NCBI RefSeq assembly: GCF_001618385.1
Contig: NZ_BDCR01000001.1
Location: 1-64,000, forward strand
Length of the DNA: 64,000 nt
Direction of reading: 5' to 3'
Origin: Paludibacter jiangxiensis
GTDB taxonomy: Bacteria > Bacteroidota > Bacteroidia > Bacteroidales > Paludibacteraceae
Position 1 is the first letter of the stretch. Every line of letters starts with the position of its first letter. The position numbers and the translations under genes were made by a program. Positions 1 to 8,950 of the stretch are shown here, in pieces. The notes under the pieces were generated by a model. The model searched no databases. It was not told where the DNA came from and saw only the letters and a list, made by a program, of their open reading frames with translations.

Positions 1-7
1 AAATGTT

Positions 8-490
8 TCAAAGGTTGCTCAATTTCCATTTTGCATAGGGATTTTTGGACAGATAAGAGTTGTAAAAACGCACATCTCCCGTCACTTCCCTACCCAACCA
101 TGATGGTTTTTCGAACAAAGTCTCCTCTGTTGGGAGCTCAATCTCGGCAATTATGAGCCCTGAATTGTACCCCATGAACTCATCGACCTCAAAAAAAAGG
201 GAAGAATTCGGGATGACATGTCGTTTTTTTTCAATAATTCCGGGTTCGCAAAGCGACATTAGCTCCCGTGCTTCTTCAACCGGAATCTCTTTTTCCCATT
301 CGTAGCGGCTCACCCCCGATTGGTTGTTCTTTCCTTTTATTGTTATGAACGATTTGTCATCTTTAATTCGGATACGAACTGTTCTTTCGGGAACAGATGA
401 AAGATAGCCCTGCATTATATAGGTAGTGCTGGTTATAAAGGGATGGAAATCTCCATTGACTAAAAACTTCCGTTCAATTTCGAGAGGCAT
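8..490 (-). CDS. CYTH domain protein (triphosphatase/adenylate cyclase-like)
   Basis: 160-residue single-domain protein of the CYTH superfamily, cytoplasmic. The diagnostic N-terminal ExExK signature is present as E-I-E-R-K at residues 4-8. It is followed by alternating basic and acidic strands (RTVRIRIKDDKSFITIKG near residues 36-53) that line the triphosphate tunnel in this fold. Small bacterial CYTH proteins of this size are usually inorganic triphosphatases or proteins of unknown physiological role; the sequence alone does not settle the substrate. ATG start; a -7 element (517-524) lies just upstream, giving a short leader. The stop is at positions 8-10, so the gene is complete. It has no clear functional link to its neighbours. 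Confidence 0.88.
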   Translation of the reverse strand: MPLEIERKFLVNGDFHPFITSTTYIMQGYLSSVPERTVRIRIKDDKSFITIKGKNNQSGVSRYEWEKEIPVEEARELMSLCEPGIIEKKRHVIPNSSLFFEVDEFMGYNSGLIIAEIELPTEETLFEKPSWLGREVTGDVRFYNSYLSKNPYAKWKLSNL

Positions 491-516
491 AGTATAGTTG
501 TTTTAATGTAGGATGG

Positions 517-524
517 CAAAGATA
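517..524 (-). promoter_or_regulatory. -7 promoter element for the CYTH gene
   Basis: On the minus strand this reads TATCTTTG, a match to the Bacteroidota -7 consensus TAnnTTTG, about 27 bases before the ATG. A TTG at 549-551 is 24 bases upstream, a longer spacing than usual, so the -33 element is uncertain. Confidence 0.5.
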
Positions 525-740
525 TAAAAAAGCTGTTAGAGCATTGGACAATTGCTCTTACTAAGTTATACTATATAATAAGGAGTGACCGAAACAAATT
601 CTCTGTCGCATAAAGAGAGGAAAGATGAAATATGTTGTCCCGTTTAGTGTATTAGTTGAACCGATATTGATTAAGCATTTTCCAATGGAGAGCAATTTTG
701 CCAGAGTTGATATAGACACGAGTAATGCCATAAAAGAAGA

Positions 741-777
741 AGAGCGGCATGTACTTTATCCAAATACATGCCGCTCT
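741..777 (-). terminator. Rho-independent terminator of giant surface protein 1
   Basis: A perfect 13-bp stem (agagcggcatgta at 741-753 with its complement at 765-777) closes an 11-base loop. On the minus strand the hairpin is followed by a T-rich tract (TCTTCTTTTA). It lies about 27 bases past the stop codon of the 804-8348 gene. Confidence 0.85.
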
Positions 778-803
778 CGAACCTGACAAAATAAAATTCC
801 GAT

Positions 804-3800
804 TTATGGATTGATTACTTTCTTCGTAACTGCGCCCTTATTGGTTACAATCTTCACCAGATACACTCCGGGGATAGATGGCAAATCGATTGACGTTTCA
901 TAGCCGTTTAGCTCTTTTTGCTTGCAGAGCTGCCCGGTTGGAGTGTAAACAAGAAGTTGTTTCATTACATCAAGACCGTATACAGCAATGTTAGTCTGGC
1001 TTTGAATAAATGTAATTCTGCTGTCAGTATTTTCACCAAGCGAGCCTGTCTTCTTTCTGAACACTAAAGCAAAATTGGGAACCGATGTTGCATCTGCGAC
1101 TGAAAATGTATATGAAGACAAATTCAAATTAGTTAATGATCCGGAGTCATCTTTTATATAAACGACCAAAGTGGAGTCTTTCTCCGGCAATGTAATCGTA
1201 TAATCGCCTTTGTCGGGGACACTAATCTGCAGAGGAATTTCTATCGAATTGCCTGTAAAAGGAAGCATATTAATACCGAGCCCCAGAGAACTGCCTTCAG
1301 CAAAGGTATTCATTACTATATTCGATCCGTTTGACGATGCTGACCAGTTTGGTGAGTCTTCAATTTCAACCTGAGCTGCATGCGCATTTGGATGGAACAA
1401 CACATATGTATTCCCCGATTTATTATTCCCGGAGGCATGCAGATGAAACAACATTGGCTTGGCTATGTCGGATGTTACCTGCTCAACATCTGAAAAACTT
1501 TTTACCTTTAGAGGATTCGGACTGGATGCCAGTTGTTTAAATTGAATATTTCCAATATTGGCTCCGTTTTTAATAAAACATCCGGCAAAAGGAGCAAGTC
1601 CCCTGGTGTAAAAGCTAACCAGAGGTATTATGTCATAAGTATCGATGTCTGTATCATAAGTATAGACCCCTCCTCCATATGCGTTCACTGACGGATCCGT
1701 AGTACCGCTGCTATTTAATGGCCAATAATTACTGGTACTATACTCAATGGTAGCAATTTGAGGGAATGGATTGGATATAAAGTTCCAGCCCCAATCAAAC
1801 CATGACGTATTCGCGTTTGTATCATATTCCAAAGTTCTGCTAAACACATCTCCTTTTGGAAATGTAACTGGTCCGCCAGAAGGGAAGATTACGATATTGC
1901 CATAATAAGGATCGCCTTCCACAATTTTATTGTTCAGTTGAAGCGCATACCCTGTTCCGCGGTGCATTGTACTGTTGGTCGTGTTCAATCGTGTTGTCCA
2001 TGCACTTTTATTAGCTCCATAATCCGCTCTGGTTTTTTCAGTGTAGGGTTCTATCCTTGCAGTGTTTTCAATTATGGCACCATCTATATTATTGACATTA
2101 ACATCATAGGGGACGCCAAAGAATGTCCAGGCCTGACTACCGTCGGTTCTTAGCTTCTTGAACTTGCGGATATAAAGTGCTTTGTTTGCTGTCAAAGAGC
2201 TTGAAGCTGCACAGGTTATTATTGGCGATGTTGTGTTATCGTCATATATAGTAAGGATCGATGGAGTAATTGTCCCTGAAATATTAAGTGTTGTGCCGGG
2301 ATTAAGAAGAACTTCCGCATTATTCAAATCTGAGAGCGTGGATGTTACCGGTCCATTGGGATATTTTGTGATGGTAGTGGTGGAGCTTACCAGACTAACC
2401 GTATATCCATCCCATTTCTGAAAAGCGCCTATATCGATAGATGTGCCATTTTTTCGGATATTTCCATTTGCATCCACTGTCGTTGTATTAGAACTTGCCA
2501 ATCCTTTCCCCAGACATGGAGAAATCAGCAGGAGAGAATAGTCTCCGTTTGCTGGATCCTTGAAATTGGGAGAACGGTGATACAGCTCAAAGTTATGAGT
2601 CGTTACTGTATTCGCATTCCAGATATTGCTTGTATAGCCACTGGCATAATTAGAACCGGCGGCACTGTAAGTTATATTTGGAAGAGTACCGGTTACGTTG
2701 TCCGAATTTTTCCACAGAACAGTATTGGTTACTGTTGCAGAAGCCGAACCTGAATTGATTCCAACGCCGGCATTATTGGCAATGGTGGCATTGATTAGGT
2801 TTGCATAATCAGCCATTGCAACTCCGACACCTCCATTATCCGCCACTAATACGTTATACGCAGAAGCATTTTTTGATGAAGATGTGCCTGTTAATAAATT
2901 CAATCCTCCACCTGAGTTAGATCTGATTTTGCAATTTTGAATTGTTGCATTGGAAGGAATAGTTGCCGCATAAGCTCCGGAAGGTGCATTTTTTATGTAA
3001 AATCCGTCCCAGACAGTTGCATTTGTAAATGAAGCAGATTCTGGAGCCAACACCTGACTGTAGCTTCCATTCAGAATCGATGCACTACCGGTTAATCTCG
3101 AGGTTGTTGTTCCACTGGGATTACTGGTGGTACCATCATCAACAAATCCTCCCAATACACTGACTCCATTGCGCATTAAAAAACTCACAGACGCACTATT
3201 GTAAGTATATGTGTAGTTTGCATCGTTGCTATAGGAGCCTGCCGCTACATAAACCGGAAGTTTTGTTGTTAATTTATTAGAAGTCTCAATTGCCTTTTGG
3301 ATAGTTGACATTGCATTGGACCAAGATGTACCAGTTTGGTTACCCTTACCTCCAACGCGAACATAAACTGCAGTACTATACACAGGATGTCCAATCGAAA
3401 AATAACAGGTTCCGTTTGGAAATGTGATACCTGATGTTGCATATAAGCTTCCTGATTGCAACGTAAGCAGATATTCAGTGGTTGTACTACTACTAAACGA
3501 GCCATCGGTACTGACTAATAATGTATACATACCTGAATCGCTTGTTGGAAATGATGATGAATTCAGGTCAATCTGAAAATTAAGAGGAACTGTAACGCTG
3601 GTATTCTGAACTTTCCATGTTCGGGTTACTGTAGAATAAGCACCCTTAGTTGTCCAACTTGAAATAGATCCATTATCGTCCCCCCAAATCATGTATTGTC
3701 CATTAGCCAAAACCTGAGGTTTCGCCGAGTTAGCATCTGTAAAGTTTCCTGAAGTTGTCATGACAATTCTGGATGCTGTTCCCAATGGCAAATTTGAACT

Positions 3801-6800
3801 TGCAGATATTTGTTGATTAAGGCCATAACCGCCCGTGCTTGTATTTTCGCTACCAAGTCCTGCAATATTGTTTTTATGATCAGATACAGAATATATTGTT
3901 GTCCCGCTACCGTTTGTATAATCATGTGCTATAGTAATACCATATTTAAGTGCCAAATAGGATTCAAAATTCTGCAGATTTGTTATTGGCAATACACTAT
4001 TGGTTCCGTAAACCTCACTTATTCCACCCTCAAATTGTGCACTAGTCACTGCATTATAATGGTTACCTATACCTATTTTTTGTGGTGCATTTAAAATAGT
4101 ATTATCTGAGGCTCCCGATACCGATGCTGAACCATCCACATACAAATAGATATTCCCTGTAATTGACTTTTGTCGGGTTACACTTACAATATGAGGAAGA
4201 TTATTATTGTATGCACTTGTTGCAATTGGACTTGTCTGATCTGTATTAACACCCTTGAAGAAAGGTTTTCCATTATCTGTACTCAAATAATAATCATTAT
4301 TCACACTACTCGTTTCGCAACCAATAAGAGTTGGATCAGCCCAGGCACTTCCTGTTTTATTTTGAGTAGAATTATAAACAACCACAAAGGTCATATCGTT
4401 AGTAATATTATTTTTTGCAGATAAAAAATATCCATTTCCTCCACTTGGGAAGTTAATTCCCGGATTGAAATTCCATCCTTGAACCTTATATAGAGGAGCT
4501 GTATTTTTTGCAGACGCATCATTCGATCCCTCCGACTGATCGACCCAGGTGTCCACAGGAGAGCCATCTGTTGTGGTGCCAGTTCCCGCATCAGCTTTCA
4601 GCCATATAGAAGATCCTTTTGCCTGTGCTATTACAAAATAAGCAGTAGTACCACTTCCCGTATATGTAGCATTAGATACGCTATAAGTATCAGGTACTCC
4701 TCCCATAGTGGAATATGAGCCATTTGAAGAAGAGGCTGCGGCAAGAGTATTTAAAGGCGTAATAGCTAATGGGCGGCTAACAGAAATACTGCTACCAGAA
4801 ACACTGCTGCCTGTTGTCATTGACCAATATTCGGTGGAACTTATATTTACGACAGTACTACCATCAGCACTACCTCCACTACTCATTGAATATGCTTGTA
4901 TCTGAGCGGTTGTCGTGGCAGTTGGAACTAATGAAAAAGGCAAATAGGCAGAACTACTTCCGATAGGGAAATTATAAGTCGAACCCGAAGTAACAGACCA
5001 TTTAACAGGCCCATTAATATACGATGATACTGAACCTCCGGCAATTGCAGTAGTAGCTGTATTGGTGATAGTTAAGAGATTGCTTGTGGTGGTAGTTAAA
5101 ACTCCGCTGGTCAAGGTAAGTGTATTATTTACAGTAGCAGCTCCCTGCAGCACTTTGGCACTGCCAGAGATTGTCATGCTTTGATAATTGGGTGATGCAA
5201 ACACCTGCTGGGTACCAGCTCCTGTATATCCGTAATTGACTACGCTATTATTGCCATCTGTTGTAAGAGCACCTATGCTGTTGTTTTGTCCATTTAGATT
5301 AAGTGTATGCGGACTCAGATTAGCACTGGTCATAGTAATAGTTCCGCTACCTGATAAATTACCAGCAACCGTAACTATTTGTCCATTACCGGAAATATTA
5401 CCATATTCCAGTCTTCCATTATTAATCAGTTGACCGCCGATAGTCATGGTATTTAACCCGCTCCAGGCTAAACGCAAACTTGAACCGGCATTAATTGCTA
5501 AATCTCCATTTATGACCAAATTGCCTGTCGCAACACAAGCCTGTCCCGAAGTACATGCTATCATTAAATTACCATAATCCGGAGACGAAGAGACCCCCCG
5601 GTATCCTCCATAAAATATGACCGTACTTGTCGGGTCTAAGGATATGTGAGCCTTAGTGAAATTTGTTGGAAAATCGGTTGTATTCCATTGGCCGCTACGA
5701 CCAATAGTGAGGGTTGTTCCCGGATCCATGGTCATAGTACCTGTAGCGTTACCTGTTATTTGATATTGATCGTAATTTAACGTTGTACCGGATGTCAGGA
5801 TGGAAAGATTTCCCGACACTGTCAAGTTACTGCTCAGAGTAACACCGGCAGGATTGGTTACCGTCAGGTTATTGGCATTGGTAAGTAAAGTCCCGGTAAC
5901 TTGCGCCGATGTGCCGTTAAAAATATAATTAGCTGATGCGTTTAGATTCTTGGTTGTAGTGGAAGATGGAAGAGTCCCATTTACCCCATTCGTGTTTGCC
6001 GTAATTAAAGTTCCACCTGAATTTAGATTAAACTGGGTGGCTCCGGATGTACTTCCGGTATCAGTAATAGTAAAAGTTCCGGCATCAAGAGTGCCGTTGA
6101 CTGTAATCTGTCCGTAAAAACCGGAAGAATTAGAACCATTTAAAGTTATGTTTGAAAGTAACTGAACATTACTCCCTGCATTAATCGTGTATGTTGTCCA
6201 GACTGCAGCATCAGAGGTCGGCATGTTCAACGTTTGATTGGTTCCGTTAAATATAAAGTTCCCATTAGGCGCTCCACTTCCGCTCGTCGTAATTGAATTT
6301 GAACCAGCCGTATTACTAAAATTACCACGAACAGAAACGTTTGAAGTGCCGGAAGTGCTTCTGTTAAAATCAAGAATACCTCCTGTTTGATTCCAATTTT
6401 TGGCAATATTAAGATTAATCGTATTTCCAACATTTGCTGATTCCGAAAAAGTACCGCCGCTTAATTTAAAATCTCCTGATATATTAATACTCTGATTGTC
6501 ATTAGTGCCATTTTCTTCAATTGTTAATGAGCCATTTGTTTGTGTATAGTTTCCTCCAATATTCAGAACTTGGCCGTTTAAATTGAATAAACTGATCGAA
6601 CCGCTATTTGTATTTGTTAATGTTAGGTTTTCTCCAATAGCAAACGTAGCACCACCCGCAACGCTCGTGTATATATCTCCTGATACTGTCTGAGCAGGAC
6701 AATTCCATTCTACACTTCCTCCAATATTGGAAGGCAGTTTGACTATAGTGCTTGTAATTCCTGTAACCTTGAGCAATGAACCACTCTGCCAAGTCGCGGT

Positions 6801-8348
6801 AGGAATTGCTCCTCCGTTACGGGCATGTTCGTAAATTGAGCCACTATTAAATGAGATTGTACCTGTACCTTTTGTTAGTAATGCTGTATTGCTTACAGAA
6901 ATGACACCATCAACAGTTACACTAACTGGGGTTAGAGAGCTTGTTCCATTTAATAACAAGGTTACACCGGAAGATACAGTAAGGGCATTTGCAGTAATAG
7001 CAGACCCGGCTGTTAGTGTTTTAGTATTACTACCTGATAATGTAAGATTATAGTAACTTACAGCTGCCATTGTTTGAGCAGCTCCGTTATAAACAACAGT
7101 TCCTGTATTGGAATTGAAAGTCCCGCTGTTCGTAAAATCCCCTCCTATTGAAAGCGTACCGGCATTGCAAATAAACGTACCAAAGCTATTCAAATTTCTT
7201 GCAACAGAAAGAGTATTGGAACCATTGATGGTAACAGAAGAGGATGGTGAAATTGCTAAATTATTACATACTGCACTTGTTCCAATTACAGGTTTATTAG
7301 TAACATTTGGAATAAAAGCATCATCTGAAGCCGTTGGTACGGTGCCTTTTGACCAGTTTGATGTAGTATTCCAGACCGTACTAGTTGCTCCTGTCCAATT
7401 ATTCGCAGTGCTTAAAACACCTGTTGCTGGAACGAAATAGGCCGTATTTATGTAGATTGCAGGAGAACCGGTGCCACCATAAATCGATGATGGCTGTAAA
7501 GAGCCATTCAAATACAAGGCATTAGCCGTATGTATTAAACCGGCACCCAAATTAGCTGAAGCTCCGCTGTTTATCGATATATTATTGTTGATTACAGTTG
7601 AAGCGACGAAGGTTTTTGTTCCACTACCAGATAAAGTTAAATTGTAATAAGCATAAGCTCCTATAGCTTGGGCGTTTCCGTTGTAGTTTACAGTTCCACT
7701 TGAAAGAGCGGTGTATCCTCCAGCTACGGATGATATTGTACCGCCGCTAATAGTTCCTGTGCCAGCCATATTCAAAAAACCTGCATCAAAAAAAACTATT
7801 TGGTTTCTGTTAGATGAACCGTTCATGGTAATGTTGCCACTAATTGTCGCTGTTCCTGTTGATATACTTATATAAGAGTCTCTATTATCTCCCCCAGTAT
7901 CTGCCATAGTCACAGAGCCCGCATTTAATGTTCCAGACCCAACAGCAATGTATTTGTTATTGCCAGACCCAGAACCTGCATTAATTGTAATAGAACCACT
8001 AACATCCAATTTACACGTTCCACTAATAGTCAAATAACTAGATTTATTACCGCTGGCGATTGACAATGATTTACAAGCTGCATTAACGTCAACATTGACA
8101 TTGATCCCGTTATTAACCACAACATCCTCCGATGAAGTTGGAACAGCAGCTCCACCCCATGTGGCAGTGTTACTCCAGTTGCCGCTAACAGAAGCAGTTC
8201 TTGTTACTCCCTGCATAAACGAGACGACAAACAGCAGCATTACGGCTACTACAAACGCTCTTTTAGAAAATTTCAGTTTCCAGATGCAAGTAAAATTTCT
8301 TGTCGTTTTGATGTGTCCTTTCGTTATCGGTATGGTTATTCTCTTCAT
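804..8348 (-). CDS. Giant T9SS-secreted surface protein 1 (solenoid repeats, LamG-like domain, beta-helix, type A sorting tail)
   Basis: 2514-residue secreted protein, probably a surface adhesin or matrix protein; the ligand is unknown. A basic N-terminus and a hydrophobic segment (VVAVMLLFVVSFMQG, about residues 32-46) form a long signal peptide. Residues 50-1200 are low-complexity G/S/T/N-rich strand repeats, including NW-S/T-W-G-PT-S-D-D type units near 55 and 325 and YNLTLSGSxTKT units. Residues about 1248-1480 resemble the LamG-like/DUF8202 domain of Bacteroidota surface proteins (SIWLKADAG to LALKYGIT). A parallel beta-helix follows (about 1660-1930), then the module shared with the next two genes (about 1925-2440). 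The end is a T9SS type A tail finishing YLVKIVTNKGAVTKKVINP. An in-frame TTG lies 7 codons upstream (8369); the ATG at 8348 is preferred. Monocistronic, with its own terminator. Confidence 0.88.
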   Translation of the reverse strand: MKRITIPITKGHIKTTRNFTCIWKLKFSKRAFVVAVMLLFVVSFMQGVTRTASVSGNWSNTATWGGAAVPTSSEDVVVNNGINVNVDVNAACKSLSIASGNKSSYLTISGTCKLDVSGSITINAGSGSGNNKYIAVGSGTLNAGSVTMADTGGDNRDSYISISTGTATISGNITMNGSSNRNQIVFFDAGFLNMAGTGTISGGTISSVAGGYTALSSGTVNYNGNAQAIGAYAYYNLTLSGSGTKTFVASTVINNNISINSGASANLGAGLIHTANALYLNGSLQPSSIYGGTGSPAIYINTAYFVPATGVLSTANNWTGATSTVWNTTSNWSKGTVPTASDDAFIPNVTNKPVIGTSAVCNNLAISPSSSVTINGSNTLSVARNLNSFGTFICNAGTLSIGGDFTNSGTFNSNTGTVVYNGAAQTMAAVSYYNLTLSGSNTKTLTAGSAITANALTVSSGVTLLLNGTSSLTPVSVTVDGVISVSNTALLTKGTGTISFNSGSIYEHARNGGAIPTATWQSGSLLKVTGITSTIVKLPSNIGGSVEWNCPAQTVSGDIYTSVAGGATFAIGENLTLTNTNSGSISLFNLNGQVLNIGGNYTQTNGSLTIEENGTNDNQSINISGDFKLSGGTFSESANVGNTINLNIAKNWNQTGGILDFNRSTSGTSNVSVRGNFSNTAGSNSITTSGSGAPNGNFIFNGTNQTLNMPTSDAAVWTTYTINAGSNVQLLSNITLNGSNSSGFYGQITVNGTLDAGTFTITDTGSTSGATQFNLNSGGTLITANTNGVNGTLPSSTTTKNLNASANYIFNGTSAQVTGTLLTNANNLTVTNPAGVTLSSNLTVSGNLSILTSGTTLNYDQYQITGNATGTMTMDPGTTLTIGRSGQWNTTDFPTNFTKAHISLDPTSTVIFYGGYRGVSSSPDYGNLMIACTSGQACVATGNLVINGDLAINAGSSLRLAWSGLNTMTIGGQLINNGRLEYGNISGNGQIVTVAGNLSGSGTITMTSANLSPHTLNLNGQNNSIGALTTDGNNSVVNYGYTGAGTQQVFASPNYQSMTISGSAKVLQGAATVNNTLTLTSGVLTTTTSNLLTITNTATTAIAGGSVSSYINGPVKWSVTSGSTYNFPIGSSSAYLPFSLVPTATTTAQIQAYSMSSGGSADGSTVVNISSTEYWSMTTGSSVSGSSISVSRPLAITPLNTLAAASSSNGSYSTMGGVPDTYSVSNATYTGSGTTAYFVIAQAKGSSIWLKADAGTGTTTDGSPVDTWVDQSEGSNDASAKNTAPLYKVQGWNFNPGINFPSGGNGYFLSAKNNITNDMTFVVVYNSTQNKTGSAWADPTLIGCETSSVNNDYYLSTDNGKPFFKGVNTDQTSPIATSAYNNNLPHIVSVTRQKSITGNIYLYVDGSASVSGASDNTILNAPQKIGIGNHYNAVTSAQFEGGISEVYGTNSVLPITNLQNFESYLALKYGITIAHDYTNGSGTTIYSVSDHKNNIAGLGSENTSTGGYGLNQQISASSNLPLGTASRIVMTTSGNFTDANSAKPQVLANGQYMIWGDDNGSISSWTTKGAYSTVTRTWKVQNTSVTVPLNFQIDLNSSSFPTSDSGMYTLLVSTDGSFSSSTTTEYLLTLQSGSLYATSGITFPNGTCYFSIGHPVYSTAVYVRVGGKGNQTGTSWSNAMSTIQKAIETSNKLTTKLPVYVAAGSYSNDANYTYTYNSASVSFLMRNGVSVLGGFVDDGTTSNPSGTTTSRLTGSASILNGSYSQVLAPESASFTNATVWDGFYIKNAPSGAYAATIPSNATIQNCKIRSNSGGGLNLLTGTSSSKNASAYNVLVADNGGVGVAMADYANLINATIANNAGVGINSGSASATVTNTVLWKNSDNVTGTLPNITYSAAGSNYASGYTSNIWNANTVTTHNFELYHRSPNFKDPANGDYSLLLISPCLGKGLASSNTTTVDANGNIRKNGTSIDIGAFQKWDGYTVSLVSSTTTITKYPNGPVTSTLSDLNNAEVLLNPGTTLNISGTITPSILTIYDDNTTSPIITCAASSSLTANKALYIRKFKKLRTDGSQAWTFFGVPYDVNVNNIDGAIIENTARIEPYTEKTRADYGANKSAWTTRLNTTNSTMHRGTGYALQLNNKIVEGDPYYGNIVIFPSGGPVTFPKGDVFSRTLEYDTNANTSWFDWGWNFISNPFPQIATIEYSTSNYWPLNSSGTTDPSVNAYGGGVYTYDTDIDTYDIIPLVSFYTRGLAPFAGCFIKNGANIGNIQFKQLASSPNPLKVKSFSDVEQVTSDIAKPMLFHLHASGNNKSGNTYVLFHPNAHAAQVEIEDSPNWSASSNGSNIVMNTFAEGSSLGLGINMLPFTGNSIEIPLQISVPDKGDYTITLPEKDSTLVVYIKDDSGSLTNLNLSSYTFSVADATSVPNFALVFRKKTGSLGENTDSRITFIQSQTNIAVYGLDVMKQLLVYTPTGQLCKQKELNGYETSIDLPSIPGVYLVKIVTNKGAVTKKVINP

Positions 8349-8448
8349 AGGAAAGTATTTTTCTCGCAAGGATTAAAGACTTTATGTTTTGAAATTTTTA
8401 TGGTTGATCCGAAAACTGTACAATTCGGATATAAAACCCCATAAAACA

Positions 8449-8456
8449 CAAAGTTA
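8449..8456 (-). promoter_or_regulatory. Possible -7 element of giant surface protein 1
   Basis: On the minus strand this reads TAACTTTG, matching TAnnTTTG, about 100 bases before the ATG. No TTG lies at the expected distance upstream, so this is a weak call. Confidence 0.35.
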
Positions 8457-8887
8457 TGAATAAAAGTAATTTATAGCTAATAATCTTTGATCTGTTAACT
8501 AAATTTTAATATATTCACATTTACATCAAAACACCTAAAAATGAGGTTGATATAAAAAATCACAAGCTTATATTTGTATGAAGTAACAATCTGTTGTTAA
8601 ATAATAAGTAAGCATTCCATGCTGATGCTATTACAGTAAGGAGCCAGAAAGTGTTTTTAGTATTATTTACAGAGTTGAATAGATTGATATTTGGTTAAAA
8701 AGAATCGTAATTATTTATATTTTGGGACTGAAAAGCAAAAACCAGACATACAGACACATAATTTTAAACAAGTCACACATTCATTTAAAACATTCCAAAT
8801 ACACAATATGCCGGGTCGGGCTTATTTTCATCAGAAAAAGTCATCTTTACAGAAAGAAATTAGTGATAATGAACCGGAAGATTAATA

Positions 8888-8922
8888 AAGGCCGTCTATT
8901 CAAAACTGAAATAGACGGCCTT
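8888..8922 (-). terminator. Rho-independent terminator of giant surface protein 2
   Basis: A perfect 13-bp stem (aaggccgtctatt at 8888-8900, complement at 8910-8922) with a 9-base loop, about 30 bases past the stop of the gene ending at 8951. On the minus strand it is followed by the T-rich tract TTTATTAAT. Confidence 0.82.
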
Positions 8923-8950
8923 ATAAAGTTGCGCATGCAATGCCTTTGAC

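Larger units (their letters stand above)
491..803. other. Intergenic region between CYTH gene and giant surface protein 1
   Basis: 313 bases without a convincing gene. It contains the CYTH promoter at its left end and the terminator hairpin of the giant gene at its right end. A 53-codon plus-strand frame from position 625 runs through that terminator hairpin and is not credible as a gene. Confidence 0.7.
8349..8950. other. Intergenic region between giant surface proteins 1 and 2
   Basis: About 600 AT-rich bases holding the upstream region of gene 1 and the terminator of gene 2. A 64-codon plus-strand frame (8691-8885) has no recognisable domain and runs up to the terminator hairpin of gene 2; I do not call it. 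No repeat or RNA gene was recognised in the middle part (8500-8880). Confidence 0.6.

Noticed and set aside
625-786. 53-codon plus-strand frame before giant surface protein 1
   Set aside because: Its last third is the terminator hairpin of the neighbouring gene; no start signal or family match.
8691-8885. 64-codon plus-strand frame between giant surface genes 1 and 2
   Set aside because: No recognisable domain, strongly AT-driven composition, and it runs up to the terminator hairpin of gene 2.
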